DNA of 64,000 nucleotides from Paramacrobiotus metropolitanus (Eukaryota > Tardigrada > Eutardigrada > Parachela > Macrobiotidae). This document shows, piece after piece, positions 25,301-36,864 of the stretch (the first letter of the stretch is position 1; every line of letters begins with the position of its first letter). The DNA is taken from positions 120,942 through 184,941 of the forward strand of contig NW_026570399.1 of assembly GCF_019649055.1 (NCBI RefSeq), in the 5' to 3' direction. Under the pieces are notes generated by a model. The model was not told where the DNA came from. It searched no databases and was given only the letters and a program-made list of their open reading frames with translations. Both the position numbers and the translations under genes were made by a program.

Positions 25301-25985
25301 TCTTTTCCCCACTTCCACCGTCGCTACCGTAGGCACAGTAGCTTTCCTGGTTTGAGCTGATTTGGACAAATAGCTATTGCAGCTTATAAGCCTTTTGCCA
25401 AATTTTGTACAACTAAACTGCTTGAAACTGCAAAAAGCTGTAATTTCCGGCGGTAGGGCAAAAAGCTGTAATTTCCGGAGGTAGCTTATAAGTCGATAGT
25501 TACGGTACACTGCACAACCGGTATTCGATAGTACGGCAGTCTCAAGGCATTTTGCGCTTCCGTTTGTTTACCTTGTTTACCTTCCCGATATTTCAAAATT
25601 ATTTATCCCACACCATTAAATGGAGCCAATGGGTGTTTATATGGGCGAGAGGGTGCTGTTAACTCTTCTAAGGGCTGCTTAATTAAATCACGGGCGGCTT
25701 AAATTTCTGGGGAGAGCTTCTAAATCAATTGTTTCGGTATGCTGGCAGTCGGTATATGCGGATTTCGCAACGTATTTAACGTCGACGAGGTACTAAGCAT
25801 AAAACAATTACATAAAGCGATACGGCCTTTGATAACTGACCAACGGAAGGATGTAATGAATAAGGTATGCAACGTCCGTTCCGCGGCCAATAGAGGCTGC
25901 TGCTGGCTGTATCGTTGAGGCTGGGTGCCGCAAACATTCCGTTATCCATGGTATCGTTGACCCAAATGATATCACTCTGTGACAT
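22314..25985 (-). CDS. Astacin metalloprotease fused to beta domain and cysteine-dioxygenase-like cupin
   Basis: The N-terminal piece (25985-~25810) contains LYWPRNGRCIPYSLHP, the start of an astacin catalytic domain. The exon from ~24286 has the zinc site HELLHALGFYHEQNRPDRD and, further on, the Met-turn region as SILHY (Leu replaces the usual Met). A Ser/Thr-rich linker follows (~23830-23650). Then, from ~23394, comes a long open frame with a beta domain (LTHWLSFSS, LKFGYGE) and a cupin with GVHDHG and MYQTHRVTN. The Tyr of the cysteine-dioxygenase crosslink is kept (QLY), but the Cys position is Ser. The middle of the astacin domain (between ~25800 and 24290) was not found. Two single-base frame breaks (near 24060 and near 23845) interrupt the reading, so this is either a recent pseudogene or an assembly problem. 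A 34-nt intron near 23430-23395 would join linker and beta domain in frame. Confidence 0.6.
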
Positions 25986-26471
25986 GCGTTTTTCGGATGT
26001 TATGGATGGGTGGAGCCTGTTCCGCCAGTCTGCAACGAACGCCAGTACAGCAAACCGGGCACAGATAACAACAGTCGATCGTGTGGAGCTGGCCCGTGTA
26101 AGTACGTAGTACTAATACTAAAGTAGGTTCCCTGTATCTGATGCGCCTGTATGTTTTTATATTCGTAAACCAACAGTGAAAGAGATCAGCTATAAATTTG
26201 TAGATGATCCTATACGTGTATTTTGACATTGGAAATATTCAGACGTAGATCCATAAAATCATGGAAAATGTATGAAAATTCATGAACAAAGCAAGGGAAC
26301 AGCTGGTACGGTGCGGAAGCAAGGCTAGTCCCCAAGTTAAACAAAACGTCTGCCGGTCGGCCGTAATTGACATCACAGCTCCACATAAATCGGTGTGAGG
26401 CATTCATGCTATATAGTTCATGCCGATTTATTGGAGCAAGTGCAAAACATTTACGGGTTAACCCGTTCCAC

Positions 26472-26845
26472 ACCATGCGTGTTAGACCGACATGGTGGAG
26501 GACTTCCTCTCTATAACCCGTTGTTATGATCGTAGGTTGTTTTTATTGGTTTTATTTCAAGGAAGAGATGTTAGACGACAATTTAAAGTACAGAACTGGT
26601 AGCTTCACCGAGTTCATAAGGTCCTGGGGATGACCAAACATGGTCAAAAATGAACAAACTGGGCTCCCGGAGGTCCTGCTTGTCTTGACCGCCAGCCACA
26701 CATCAGATTATTACCAAAAAAATCACAGGAGAAGTAATTGCTCAGCTTTATAAAATAATGAAGAAACCTTCAGAGAAAAACCGCTCACTGGTCAGTGATG
26801 GTCAATTCAAAATACCATGTCGGTCTTGACACGGTTGGGCATGGT
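26472..26845. repeat. Possible small inverted-repeat element
   Basis: 26472-26496 reads ACCATGCGTGTTAGACCGAC followed by ATGGT. 26814-26845 is a related sequence in inverse orientation, with the shared core AGACCGACATGGT. A third copy in direct orientation lies at 28085-28109. The pair could be the ends of a 374-bp MITE. No target duplication was found. Confidence 0.4.
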
Positions 26846-27822
26846 TCTAATTAATTAATATTCTTTAAAAATTCGTAACTATTGGCAGAAGCATCGTACA
26901 CGGTACAACAGACAATCAAACGAAAGCCCATAAAAAGCTGTATTAACTGACTGGAGCATAGCGGTCAGCAAAGTGACCACTGGTCAGCACAGACGAGAAA
27001 TCCGAAAAATCTATTTTTTGACTGAATGCCATTAGAATCAATGTGATTAAAATGCAAAAACAACTGCGTAATGACTGTTTCGGCAGCTCTGAAATAAATA
27101 TGGCCCGTACTCTCTACCGTGGACTGCAAAATTGACTCAACGTCGGGCTGTACAAATGACGCAAATAGCTGTATCTGCTGTGCAATGCATTTGCCTGTAT
27201 GTAGAACGTTATTATTGCCATGCACCGCACTGGCTACTCTATTGTTCCTGGGAAAATTCGTATGTTCTTTGCTAATTGCAACCGAATTAAACGGTAGTAA
27301 TGAGAGAGAAATCTTGTAATTGTTATTAAGCTCGCGTTATTAATACTGTTCCAGTTGAGCTTGCCCTTGCATCAAATTCATTTGGACCTTCCGGTTCTGA
27401 GCGCTCGTGCCTCGTAACCTTTAGAAATCAATCTGTGCAAATTTTAGCGGAGAATTTATCGTATGGGAGAAATGGCTTAGAAGTCATGCCTTCCTTTCTG
27501 AATACTAAAATCTGTAGATTTGTAGAGACTTGAGTGACCGGTTGTTTTTAGCAGAACTTTACTGACCTTGCTGTGCGATACTTCCGTATTTCTCAATATT
27601 TGTTCGCTTTACTCACTTGTGAAACACTTTGAAGAAGTTGGACACTGGTCAGTTAACGATGGTGATCAGCGCAAACATGTTTCCTGTTATTTATCTCCGG
27701 TATCCCATTCAGTTTCACGACCGGATACAGCATTACTTTCACTGTACACGTCACTCGGACTGCGTACAGTACGCGTTATCTACACTAAAGCCGATGACCA
27801 GTTGTCCCAGAAATAAGCAAAG

Positions 27823-27854
27823 CAGGACGAACTCTATGTATAGAGTTCGTCCTG
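27823..27854. repeat. Perfect 14-bp-arm palindrome
   Basis: CAGGACGAACTCTA, a TGTA centre, then the exact reverse complement. It may be a foldback tip or a fold-over junction of an older element. Confidence 0.75.
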
Positions 27855-28524
27855 GCAAAAGTGACCACCTATTGCGAAATGCCCAAGTAGCTACGTAATG
27901 GTGCATATCAGTGCTTTTTTGTTTAAAAATTTTCCTTGACCACTGGTCATCTTGATGACCACCACAATACTCCCATCTTGAAGTACTCGTTGAGATCTAT
28001 CGTTTGAGCTATTGACATATTCTATGCGATTTTTTTATCAGTTGTTATAAACGGCAGTGAATAACATGTCGGCGCAACATGGTTACCATGCGTGTTAGGC
28101 CGACATGGTCATCTCCTGCTTGACCTATGGTCGCTAAAATTTTGAAAAAAATATTTTTCTCTTAATTGAATTTTTTTGTCCCAGACTGCCAATTTTCAAA
28201 ACTGTAGTCCCATCCCTTCTAGTACCCGGTTTTCCTGGGTTAATATCCAGCTCATTTCCCGATTTTGTCTGTGTGCTGCTTCTCTGGGAACATTTACTGA
28301 TTTTCTGTTACCGCTAAATATATAAAATTCCAACATTTACGTTTTGATAACAATTTTTCTGTCGGCGTACATGTATATTTCGATTATTTACCTGTCGGTA
28401 GCTCGTCGGATACTGATAGAACACATTGTGACATAAAGTACCAAACTAAAGCAAAACATATCAATCCGCGAAACATTTTGAGCAGACGGAAGGAACTCTA
28501 AGTGTGAATTGCGAGTGTGCGTAC

Positions 28525-29753
28525 CAGACCTGGGCAGTTATGAGATTTCGACTCATAGTTAGAGTTAAGAATTAATCGCAGCTCGCGAGTTACGCTATGA
28601 GTTAAGTTAGCCGCAATAACTAGAGTTAACTGGAGTTAACTTCTAATAAAAAAATTTATGATTTTAGTAATCAGCTTCAAGTAGTCTTTTATGCATGCCG
28701 ATATCAGTTTTTCCAGACTTGCGACACAGACCATTATTAGTTTTTCAATCTTAAAACTGATTTTTTAAATTCATGCTTTTCTCTTGTTTCTTTTTCATGC
28801 TTTTCCTGAGGAGAGAGCGACAGACGCAGTGTTCTTGAGAGAAGAAGATAAAGTATAAATGAAACATAAGAAAGAATAAGAATGAAACAAAAGAATGAAA
28901 CATAAGAAAATATAAATGAAACAAAAAGAAAGAATAAGAAACAAAAGAATGAAACATAAGAAAACATTCTTGTGTTTTTTGTGTTTTGTTCTTATTGTTT
29001 TTCCTGCCTGTTTTCTCTCTCCCTCAAGAAAAAATCAAACATAAAAAAGTTCTTATCTGATAAAATTCCTCCTTCTTTTTAACCACACAAAAATTCCTCC
29101 CTCTCAAAAGTTCTCTCTCTTTTTGACCCTGGTTTTTTGGGGCCGAGCGCCGGCAACGCTGAACTTTTTTTTATGATTTCGCTTCACAATGGCTACCGAA
29201 GTTAGTGTAGCTGTTTGACAGCGTTGACCGCATTATTACGCTTCCCTTATGGGCAGGTAGCGAAGACGCATAGGCGATCAATTCCCGTGTGATTTTGGTC
29301 GAACATGATTTGTGCTCTCGATGACAAAATTTTGAAAAATACGTTCTCTGCACGCTGTTAATTAAGCTCAAATTGAACGACCACACTCACTGTCAGCATG
29401 GACTCCCGATGCATATTCACCTAGTCAAAGCCTTGGGCGGTCGTAGTGTACGTCGGCTCGAGGAATTGTATGCACATACTTTTGTACACACATACTTTTG
29501 TAATTATGGCAATTTATGCGATCCAAGGTTAAAATAACATTTTTTCTGATATTTTCTATATTTTAATTTCATTTTTGCTTTCAACTGAAATCCGCAGAGT
29601 TACGCTAAACTCGAGTTGCGCTTTATTATTTCTGAGTTGCGCTAGAGTTAAGTTTTCGTCCTGGCGAGTTAAGCTTCAAAGTTAAGTTATAACTCGTTAA
29701 CTCGAAAAAAACTCGCGCTAAGTTAAATAGTTGAAATTAACTGCCCAGGTCTG
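28525..29753. mobile_element. hAT-type non-autonomous DNA transposon (1,229 bp)
   Basis: The ends are perfect 16-bp inverted repeats (CAGACCTGGGCAGTTA at 28525). They are flanked by an identical 8-bp duplication, GTGCGTAC, at 28517-28524 and 29754-29761. The 8-bp duplication and the CAG...CTG ends are hAT hallmarks. The interior near both ends is full of GAGTTA/TAACTC repeats, as expected for subterminal transposase sites. The middle (28855-28975) is a purine-rich AGAATGAAACATAAGAAA tandem. There is no transposase. Confidence 0.9.
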
Positions 29754-29761
29754 GTGCGTAC

Positions 29762-30660
29762 TGTCTTTAATAAAATTGGCTTGAAAAAGCATAATCGATT
29801 ATGCTACCTTAAACTCTTAAACCGTCTTTGATTGTCGAAAGGCGATAGCTACCGATCTGCGATGCGATATTTTATCTTGACGCAATAATCTCCTTTGCAT
29901 AAGCTCAGAGACTGCATGTGGCGCGGGACAATATCGGGGTTGGTGCTGCTGTATTGTATACCAGTAATTTGTAAATGACGGTTGTACCACATGCCGTACG
30001 CAGTAGATTACACAACATTAATTTTTATTATACTTAGCGGAGGTGCAAATATTCAGTTTTACCATACCGGCATAATATGTATGTCTCCATAGCTTGATAT
30101 GCGTAGCTTTACCTATCGAAGTACAGATACATACTTAGGTACTTAGAAGTTACAATAAATCTGGAAACTTTCCATATCAATAATACTTTATAGCAATGCT
30201 TTGTATCCGCATACACTGACCGATGGCATTGAATGAAATCTGAAGGATATACATGTCTTAAATTGTGGGAGCGGTTCTAAGCGAAAGATAGCTTTTTACC
30301 TATTTCCCGTTCCCAGCAAGTAATTTTGGAGATTTCGTTTACATTCGATGGCATTACACCGAAACAGCAGTAAATTTCTGCGCAGTAGTTTTAATATGTC
30401 TGTTTTGGGCCTGGTAGAGACGTACACCGGTATTGGAATTGCAGAGCTGCGCATTGCACCTACACGTAAAACAATTACAGTAAGTTAACGAAGTCTGACT
30501 CGCGATAACCTGAAGCGGCATCGTAACGAGCCGCCTAACGCTTGTTGAATGATCCACTGTATACTGGAGTTTCCACAAAACAACTGGCCAACCTAAAATT
30601 ACTCTGAAACACTGATGATTTTAGCCAAAGATTGCTGCTCCCAGACTGATCGTAAACCTC
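29762..30660. other. Intergenic DNA
   Basis: Nearly 900 bases without a recognisable gene or repeat. The right end is the promoter side of the gene at 30850. Confidence 0.4.
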
Positions 30661-30663
30661 AGG

Positions 30664-30674
30664 GTATAAATAGA
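30664..30674 (+). promoter_or_regulatory. Putative TATA box for the 30850 gene
   Basis: GGTATAAATAG lies about 180 bases before the start codon, a good TATA match in an otherwise non-coding stretch. The distance implies a 5' UTR of about 150 nt. Confidence 0.5.
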
Positions 30675-30849
30675 CAAGCACGACGCTTTAAGCGCCGCGA
30701 GAGTTACAGTACAGCATTTCTTAAAAACACAAGGCATCCAGACAATCGAGACACATTCAGTATTGCAATTTCAACTGAGCGCTATACGATTTTTTGTGAC
30801 ATAATTTGTTTAAAAATTTCCTTATTTATTTACTTGCATAGAAATCAGA

Positions 30850-31606
30850 ATGGAGACGATAATTAGTGTTATCCTACTGCTTCTGTCCGTAGCCGGATTA
30901 AACGGTAGTCCACCGAAAAAAAAATGCCTGGTTCAAGGACCAATAACGCTGCCCGATGGAAAGAATATTACCGGATCGAGGAATGTGGGCGGATGCACAT
31001 GCAAGGAAGTGTTTGACCAAGAGTTTAATCCTAACGGTAAATATTTTTTCTTTGTTAGACTCAATATGTCACCATGAAATTTTTGCAAGGGATTTTTGAG
31101 TACTTCGTCGTATCGCTATAATGCAAATTATAAAGCATCAGTAATTACATTCTACATTTAAAAAAAAAAACATTTATAGCCGTAATAATGCATGGCGACG
31201 GAAAATAATTTAATAATTTCGACGTTTATTACCTGCATAGTGTGCATATACGTAATAATCCTAAGTTTCTGGTTTTATTTTGTTCTGGTGCCTTTGTTTC
31301 TGTTTGCGATGAAAGTTTTCATTTAATGGCAGTGATACAGTTATGTGAGATACTATGATATTAATAGTGCAAGACGATGTGGGCGTCACGTGTAACAAGG
31401 ACGGCTCCTGGAGTCTGAAGCAAGATCGTTGGCAGTTCGCATACTGCGTGGACAAGCAGGGCAACCAGGTCAGCGAGGTGGTCGTTCAGGAGCACTGGAG
31501 TCTCCAGTGCGATCCGGTTCCGCGTATGCCGGGAACAGTACCGCCCCTGCGTCCCCGGAAGCCGACTTCCCGCCGTCCATCCGCTGGCGCGGCCTCGCAT
31601 AGCTGA
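30850..31606 (+). CDS. Small secreted thyroglobulin type-1-like protein, two exons, with basic/proline tail
   Basis: Exons 30850-31036 and 31374-31606 (phase-1 intron) give 139 residues. A signal peptide (ISVILLLLSVAGLNGS) precedes KKCLVQGPITLPDG, RNVGGCTCKE, TCNKDGSWSLKQ and YCVDKQGNQVS, then LQC. This six-cysteine order resembles a thyroglobulin type-1 module, lacking the first Cys of the usual CWCV. After the final Cys it carries a Pro/Arg-rich tail (LRPRKPTSRRP) that the sister genes lack. Exon 1 is exactly as long (187 nt) as that of the gene at 32721-33339. The 3' splice site (GTGCAAG) is weak. A protease-binding or defence role is possible but not shown. Confidence 0.7.
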
Positions 31607-32720
31607 AAGCCGTGCAGAAACAGAAACATTAACCCAATTCATGCATAGGCTTTCTGCTATCAATGTTTATTCAATAGCATCAGTCGTTGTGGTTTCTCTT
31701 ATCACCGAGAGTCCGAGACCAGAATTAATGGGAAAGCAGAATACTTAATCATATGAAGTTTTAAAGCAATCCGTTATTCTTGCGTTGAGTGTTTGGTAAG
31801 CTCTTTTGCTAGGTACTTACTTGTGTTAGCCCATACAGTATACTTGTGTTATACGATTAAATGATAGAAGATAATTCCAAAGGGTGGTCACCGGCGCTCG
31901 TTTTGAACTGGTTGTCTGCATGTGCCTTCTGTTTTGTCTTTGATTGTTGAATTCGGGCGACTGTATTACTTTAGTGCTTAAGTTCTCTTTAATATTCGCA
32001 TTTTACTAATTTTATCCAGTTCATCCTGGGAACAATATCTAAAATTTTTATTTAATGTAAAAAAAATATTTCTATCGGCTCTAAATCAGATACTGGTACT
32101 CGTAATACGACTGACATAGTAGAAAAACATATGGGAATTCGATGGCGAATAATATTTTTGAAAATCATATATATTTTTTGTTTTAGTGTCAAGGTCAACA
32201 AAGTCATTTGAGAGACATAATTATTACCCTACATTATGTACAATCGCTGATGCCGTTTTGCCAGATCGTGCATAATTGGCTTTCAAACTTGAATAAGTCG
32301 CAATTGTTTGTGACAGCAATTTTGGACTTCCCATTTTACTGTGATTCACGATGTTACGCAATCTTCTTGTTGTGTGTATACTGTATACCGTAGTACGGTC
32401 GTTAATAAATCATTAGGGTGCAGTAAATGCAGCCGTTCTGCCGCATTCAGTTTGTTAAAGAAACATTAACAGTATTCAGGATGAAATTTCGTAGCGCTGT
32501 CACCAACTCCACCGCCCAAACAGAAAAAAATTATTGTTATTGAGTAAACATTCGGCATCCATAATCAAAATAAGCAACCAAATTAGGACTCATCCAAATT
32601 TTTAAACACACTGATCAGCAATGTTATTGCATTAAATATTGTTTAGGATATCTTCTGAAGTTGCCGCAGACGGCATCAAATTAGATCGGTCTACGGAGTG
32701 GTTCATGAACGGCGTGCAAC
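31607..32720. other. Intergenic DNA between convergent genes
   Basis: Nothing recognised; AT-rich sequence with no repeat seen. Confidence 0.4.
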
Positions 32721-33339
32721 TTAATCGCATTTCAGCTCCCCAGGACGCTCGATTTGCTTTTCGGTAATCTGGTTACCGTTCTTATCCACGCAATACGCCG
32801 ATCGCCACTGCATCTGTCGCGGTCGCCATGTCCCGTCGTCATTGCACTGCGGGAACGCTTTGTCCGCAACTGTACAGTGCACATAAATATTACGTATCAG
32901 AACGACTATCAAAACCACATTAAAACAAAGTATTTATAGTACTTAACATACTTAATTAGTTGCTTATAGCACTATAGTACTTAATTATAAATACTTCTGG
33001 TACTTATAGTAAGTACTTAATTAGCTGCTCTCGGCATGTTCCCATATATATTGGTTGTACCGGTTATTGAATGAAAATATAATTAATATCACGTGCGTAA
33101 GAAGCTGCTACGAAGCACATGTGTATTTTGCAGTGCGTGATCAAAAGCGTACTTCGTGGGTCAAACTCCTCCTTGTAAGCCTCCTTGCACGTGCAGCCGC
33201 CCACATTGCGCGTTCCCTGGATTGCCTTCCCATTGGGTAAAGTCATAGGTCCGAACACCAGGCATTTCTTCTGCGTTGGGGAAGCGCACAACGCTACTCC
33301 CGCCATCAATAAAAGCACTCCTAGGATTGCGGTGTGCAT
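32721..33339 (-). CDS. Small secreted thyroglobulin type-1-like protein, two exons
   Basis: Exons 33339-33153 and 32869-32721 on the minus strand (GT-AG, phase 1) give 111 residues. The start is the ATG that opens a signal peptide (MHTAILGVLLLMAGVALCAS); an upstream in-frame ATG (33357) would add six residues before it. The cysteine pattern is KKCLVFGPMTLPNG, RNVGGCTCKEA, QCNDDGTWRPRQ, YCVDKNGNQIT, LKC, and the stop directly follows. A minus-strand GGTATAAAATACC at about 33444-33456 is a likely TATA box. This is an intact member of the family also seen at 30850 and 34438. Confidence 0.75.
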
Positions 33340-33443
33340 GTCGGAAATGGTTGGCACGCTTTTAATTTAGCACTTGCACGATTCGACGGAAATTTGTTGA
33401 ATGTGAAAAATGTAATATTTGACACAAACCAAATCAAAGGCCC

Positions 33444-33456
33444 GGTATTTTATACC
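33444..33456 (-). promoter_or_regulatory. Putative TATA box for the 33339 gene
   Basis: Minus-strand GGTATAAAATACC, about 105 bases upstream of the start codon. Confidence 0.5.
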
Positions 33457-34360
33457 GTAAATTGAAATTTATTACAACACACTGTTTGAATTCCAGGACA
33501 GCTGACTTCCGTCTGCTTTTTTTGCTTCCCAGAGGCGGTAATAATTACTGTTACTTTCGACATGCATATCATTAAGCATTGGGCAGAAAGCGTATAGTGA
33601 GTGTATGAGACGTTCTGGCACTTAAGCGGTCCGATTTCAAGTTTTTATATACGAGGAACTGATTGTAATTAAAATATGGCAATCGCAATTGCGGGCGGCG
33701 GAATACACGGAAATTATGTTATAAACTGCACTGAATGACAGTTATAGAGGTTGGTCAGAAATGATTGACAGCTGTTACGACTTGTTCACTTTTGCGCGGA
33801 AGTAAACCTCGCAAGCCAGGAGATCGCAACCCGCATTGCAGTTAATACTGGAAGCATATTTGGGCTAATTGTAAATTCAAATTATATTCTGTCATATTTA
33901 CATGACGAAACGAAACAGGACACCGTAAACTGATATTTTATTTTTCGAAGAGTTGCGCATTTTTAAATAAAGCAAAATTTATCTCGTTTACGACCGATTA
34001 TCTGCCAGTTGTTGCTGCCGCGCACTGCACCCTCTTTCTACTCTTTCATACCTCTCGGGCACTGGGTATAGCACAATTTAGGGAGACCTCTCGGAAATGA
34101 GTTATCTATAACTCATTTTGTTCAGAAAAAGTCAGTATATCTTATTTACTGTACATCGCCGCATTACTCATCCTAGCTGACAAATTACACAAAGCTGTAA
34201 CGACACGTGTCCTTCCGTAAAATTCTCCGTAAGTACGTGAGAAGAGCTGCCGGCTTACCAAAATCCGGCACATTAAAAGCAATTAAACCGTCTGTGGTTG
34301 CCGCAAGGTAGGATTGCAAAAATGTAGAAACGCGAAGCCTGAAAGTGGCAAGTATAATAG
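33457..34360. other. Intergenic DNA between divergent family members
   Basis: About 900 bases; no gene or clear repeat seen. Confidence 0.4.
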
Positions 34361-34362
34361 AA

Positions 34363-34370
34363 TATAAAAA
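34363..34370 (+). promoter_or_regulatory. Putative TATA box for the 34438 gene
   Basis: TATAAAAA lies about 70 bases upstream of the start codon. Confidence 0.4.
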
Positions 34371-34437
34371 ACTCCACATCAGTCGGTATGGCTGCGTCCA
34401 TTCTTAAAATTAAAAGCTATACATTTTCCGCGATACG

Positions 34438-34888
34438 ATGAATACCGCCATTACCGCCATTTTAATTTTTATTGTTACGGTAGCATTAGATGCCGTGCCG
34501 GCGCCGCCAACAAGGAGTCAGTGTATGGTTTTTGGACCACTGACGCTGCCAAACGGGAAAAAGACCAGCGGTTACCGCAATCTTGGTGGATGTGTATGCA
34601 AAGAGGCACATGATCAGGAACTGAGCCAGCCAGGTACAATCTAACCTGTTGTATAAAATCTGAAGAAATATACCCATTACTGATCAAATAACTATTGTTT
34701 TATATATGAGTCATATGACGCATTTCTGTTACGTCCTAGCGATGGATAAATATATCCCGGCGTGCGAAAAAGATGGAACTTGGACTAAACGCCAAACGCA
34801 GTTTCTCACTGCATGGTGCGTCGACAGACAGGGAAACCAGATCAGTGAGGAAAACCACGAGCAACCATCGAAACTACAGTGCAAATAA
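34438..34888 (+). CDS. Small secreted thyroglobulin type-1-like protein, two exons
   Basis: Exons 34438-34633 and 34740-34888 (106-nt intron, GT-AG, phase 1) give 114 residues. A signal peptide (ITAILIFIVTVALDA) is followed by QCMVFGPLTLPNG, RNLGGCVCKEA, ACEKDGTWTKRQ, WCVDRQGNQIS and LQC. The second exon is the same length (149 nt) as that of the gene at 32721. An eroded copy of this second exon is present at 48890-49015. Confidence 0.75.
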
Positions 34889-35370
34889 ATTTTTTACCCT
34901 TAGTAAGCTTTTAACCGAAAAAGATAATAAAATGCACTAGCGCCTAAAATACATTTGCGTGTACTCGGGAAATAAACTATCTGCAGCTGACCAACACTTC
35001 GAATTGTCTACAGACACTCAGAGTCTAAGAGCAAGTACTGTAATAATATTTAGTCGACAAAGTAATAATTATTGCGGGCGCGGAATGTGAACTCTGAAGT
35101 ACTCGTAACGTAATTGCTAGATAAATTAATGCATGCTCCGATGCTCGCTTATAACAGTGTACCAGCGATCACAAAAAATTCACTGAAAATCCCTGGAAAG
35201 CTCACTGTCGTTAATCAAGGTCTCAGAGTATCTGCATTATTCACAGCGTGCTCCAGTCTGTAATTATGCTGTTAGCATTAATATTAACTGAAGAAGGCCA
35301 ACGGCATTGTATAACAGAGGTGAAATACGGTATATGCCACAATTAAATATGCCACACACTTTCAGTCAGT
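34889..35370. other. Intergenic DNA
   Basis: No feature recognised. Confidence 0.4.
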
Positions 35371-35829
35371 TTAATAAATCACAGTGTTGTCACAAGCACA
35401 CTGAAGTCTGGAGGGTTCTGGTTGCCGCTCGCTGATTTGGTTACCGTTTCTGTCGACAAAAAATACGGCTTGGTGTTTCGTACCGATATTATACGAGCTC
35501 TGAAGTGGACTCTATGATCCGTTTTTCTCGCACGAATGCAGTCCTGGCCTACAGAAAATGGTTTTCCTAACGCTATAAAATTAAATAAAACATTGCTGTA
35601 GTACTACGGAACGACATCGTACAGCACCAAATATTTTATGCCGTGAAGTTTACGTACCTTGCCTTATCTGTTCACGAGCTGCTATACAGCCTATACACGT
35701 GCATCCATCCATATTGCGTCGTCCTTGAATTGTTTTTCCATTGGGTAATGTAACTGTTCCCTTTCTAAGGCACAGTCTGGCGTTGCCTACTAATATCAGG
35801 ACGAGTACAACCAAAACTGCGGTTTGCAT
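35371..35829 (-). pseudogene. Broken thyroglobulin type-1-like gene
   Basis: Exon 1 (35829-35658) is intact with signal peptide MQTAVLVVLVLILVGNA and RLCLRKGTVTLPNGKTIQG. It has a 9-bp insertion giving CTCIGCIAARE instead of CTCKAARE. Exon 2 (35548-35371) is damaged three ways compared with 47820-48001. About 7 bases are missing before the TCGTGCGAG block (frameshift), the conserved Trp codon after KNGS is TAG, and the FCVD cysteine is Phe (FFVD). Confidence 0.75.
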
Positions 35830-36604
35830 TCTTCAGTGTTTAAAGGTAAACTTTCTAACCACGAACGATCTGCTTTTTAAACCTTCGCAAAGCAAGATGC
35901 ATGCCACATAACGAAAGAAGGCCATCCTTTATGTACTTGCAAAATTCAAACGCGTAATTATTTCTGGAGGGGACGTTCAGTCACGTTCTGTAGTCTGATT
36001 TCGTACTGATAATTAGGTAGGACGCTCAGCCAATTATAAAATTTTCGCACTAGCCAACGTGCATGATATTGCCAGGTAATTTGCTGTGCTTCTACAATTT
36101 TGTTTTCTACAAAATTCGGAAACAATCTGTCGCTAACTGGATTAACGCATTTCATAGCAAAAACGTGCTGGTACTCACTGAGAAAAAATCGTTATTATCT
36201 GTAGTTAGAGAGCATTGGCTTTTTTTTCTGCGGAAGAAATATTTTGTTAGCACTAACTGGACAAGGCATTTCGTGGTAAATCACTGCGTCGTCGAAGTAC
36301 ACTGAATGTTTGAGGACTGCGGGCGCCGCTAGCTTATCTGGTTGTCGTTCCTGTCGACACAGAAAACACCAGTGCTTTCCGTCCGGACATTCCATGACTT
36401 TTGAAGTGTCTCCATGATCCATTCTTTTCACAGGAAGCAGCGTGTGGTCTTGGTCTACTCGTATAGAAAACAGATCTCTTAATTTCCATAAAATTTGATA
36501 AATATTGCCATCTTACTACGGAACGATAACGTGTATAGCACATAATACATATATATTTTATGGAGTAAAGGTAACGTACATGTCATTAATTTTCTTCTTC
36601 ACGA

Positions 36605-36864
36605 TGTAACGTGGGGCCTTATGGGCGCCCACGTACCTTCGACGGCGAAACAGCGGAGAACCCGGATTGAGGCTTTAATGCCGAAATCTAAGGTGCGCAC
36701 CGTGGCGCAGCAAACACCGACTAATGAGATCGGATCCTACAGCCAGCGCAGCTGTGCTGTAGGTCCGTCAAACACCACAGAAATGTGTGGGATGGAAATC
36801 CCCAGAAACAGCGAAACACAACGGCGAATGGCCAATCGTGAAGGCGGAGCTATCGGCCTTCACA
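36605..36864 (-). repeat. 3' LTR of the TRIM-like element
   Basis: By eye identical to 37784-38043. The minus-strand element enters here last, and the host duplication ACGA adjoins it at 36601-36604. Confidence 0.85.

Larger units (their letters stand above)
25986..28516. other. Repeat-rich intergenic DNA
   Basis: No gene recognised. It contains three copies of an ACCATG...CATGGT-bounded repeat (26472, 26814 inverted, 28085), several CACTGGTCA-type strings (26788, 26975, 27648, 27937) and a perfect 14-bp palindrome at 27823-27854. This is probably the remains of old DNA transposons. Confidence 0.5.

Noticed and set aside
28737-28967. Phe/Tyr/Ser-rich minus-strand frame
   Set aside because: Generated by an AGAATGAAACATAAGAAA-type tandem inside the hAT element; not a real gene.
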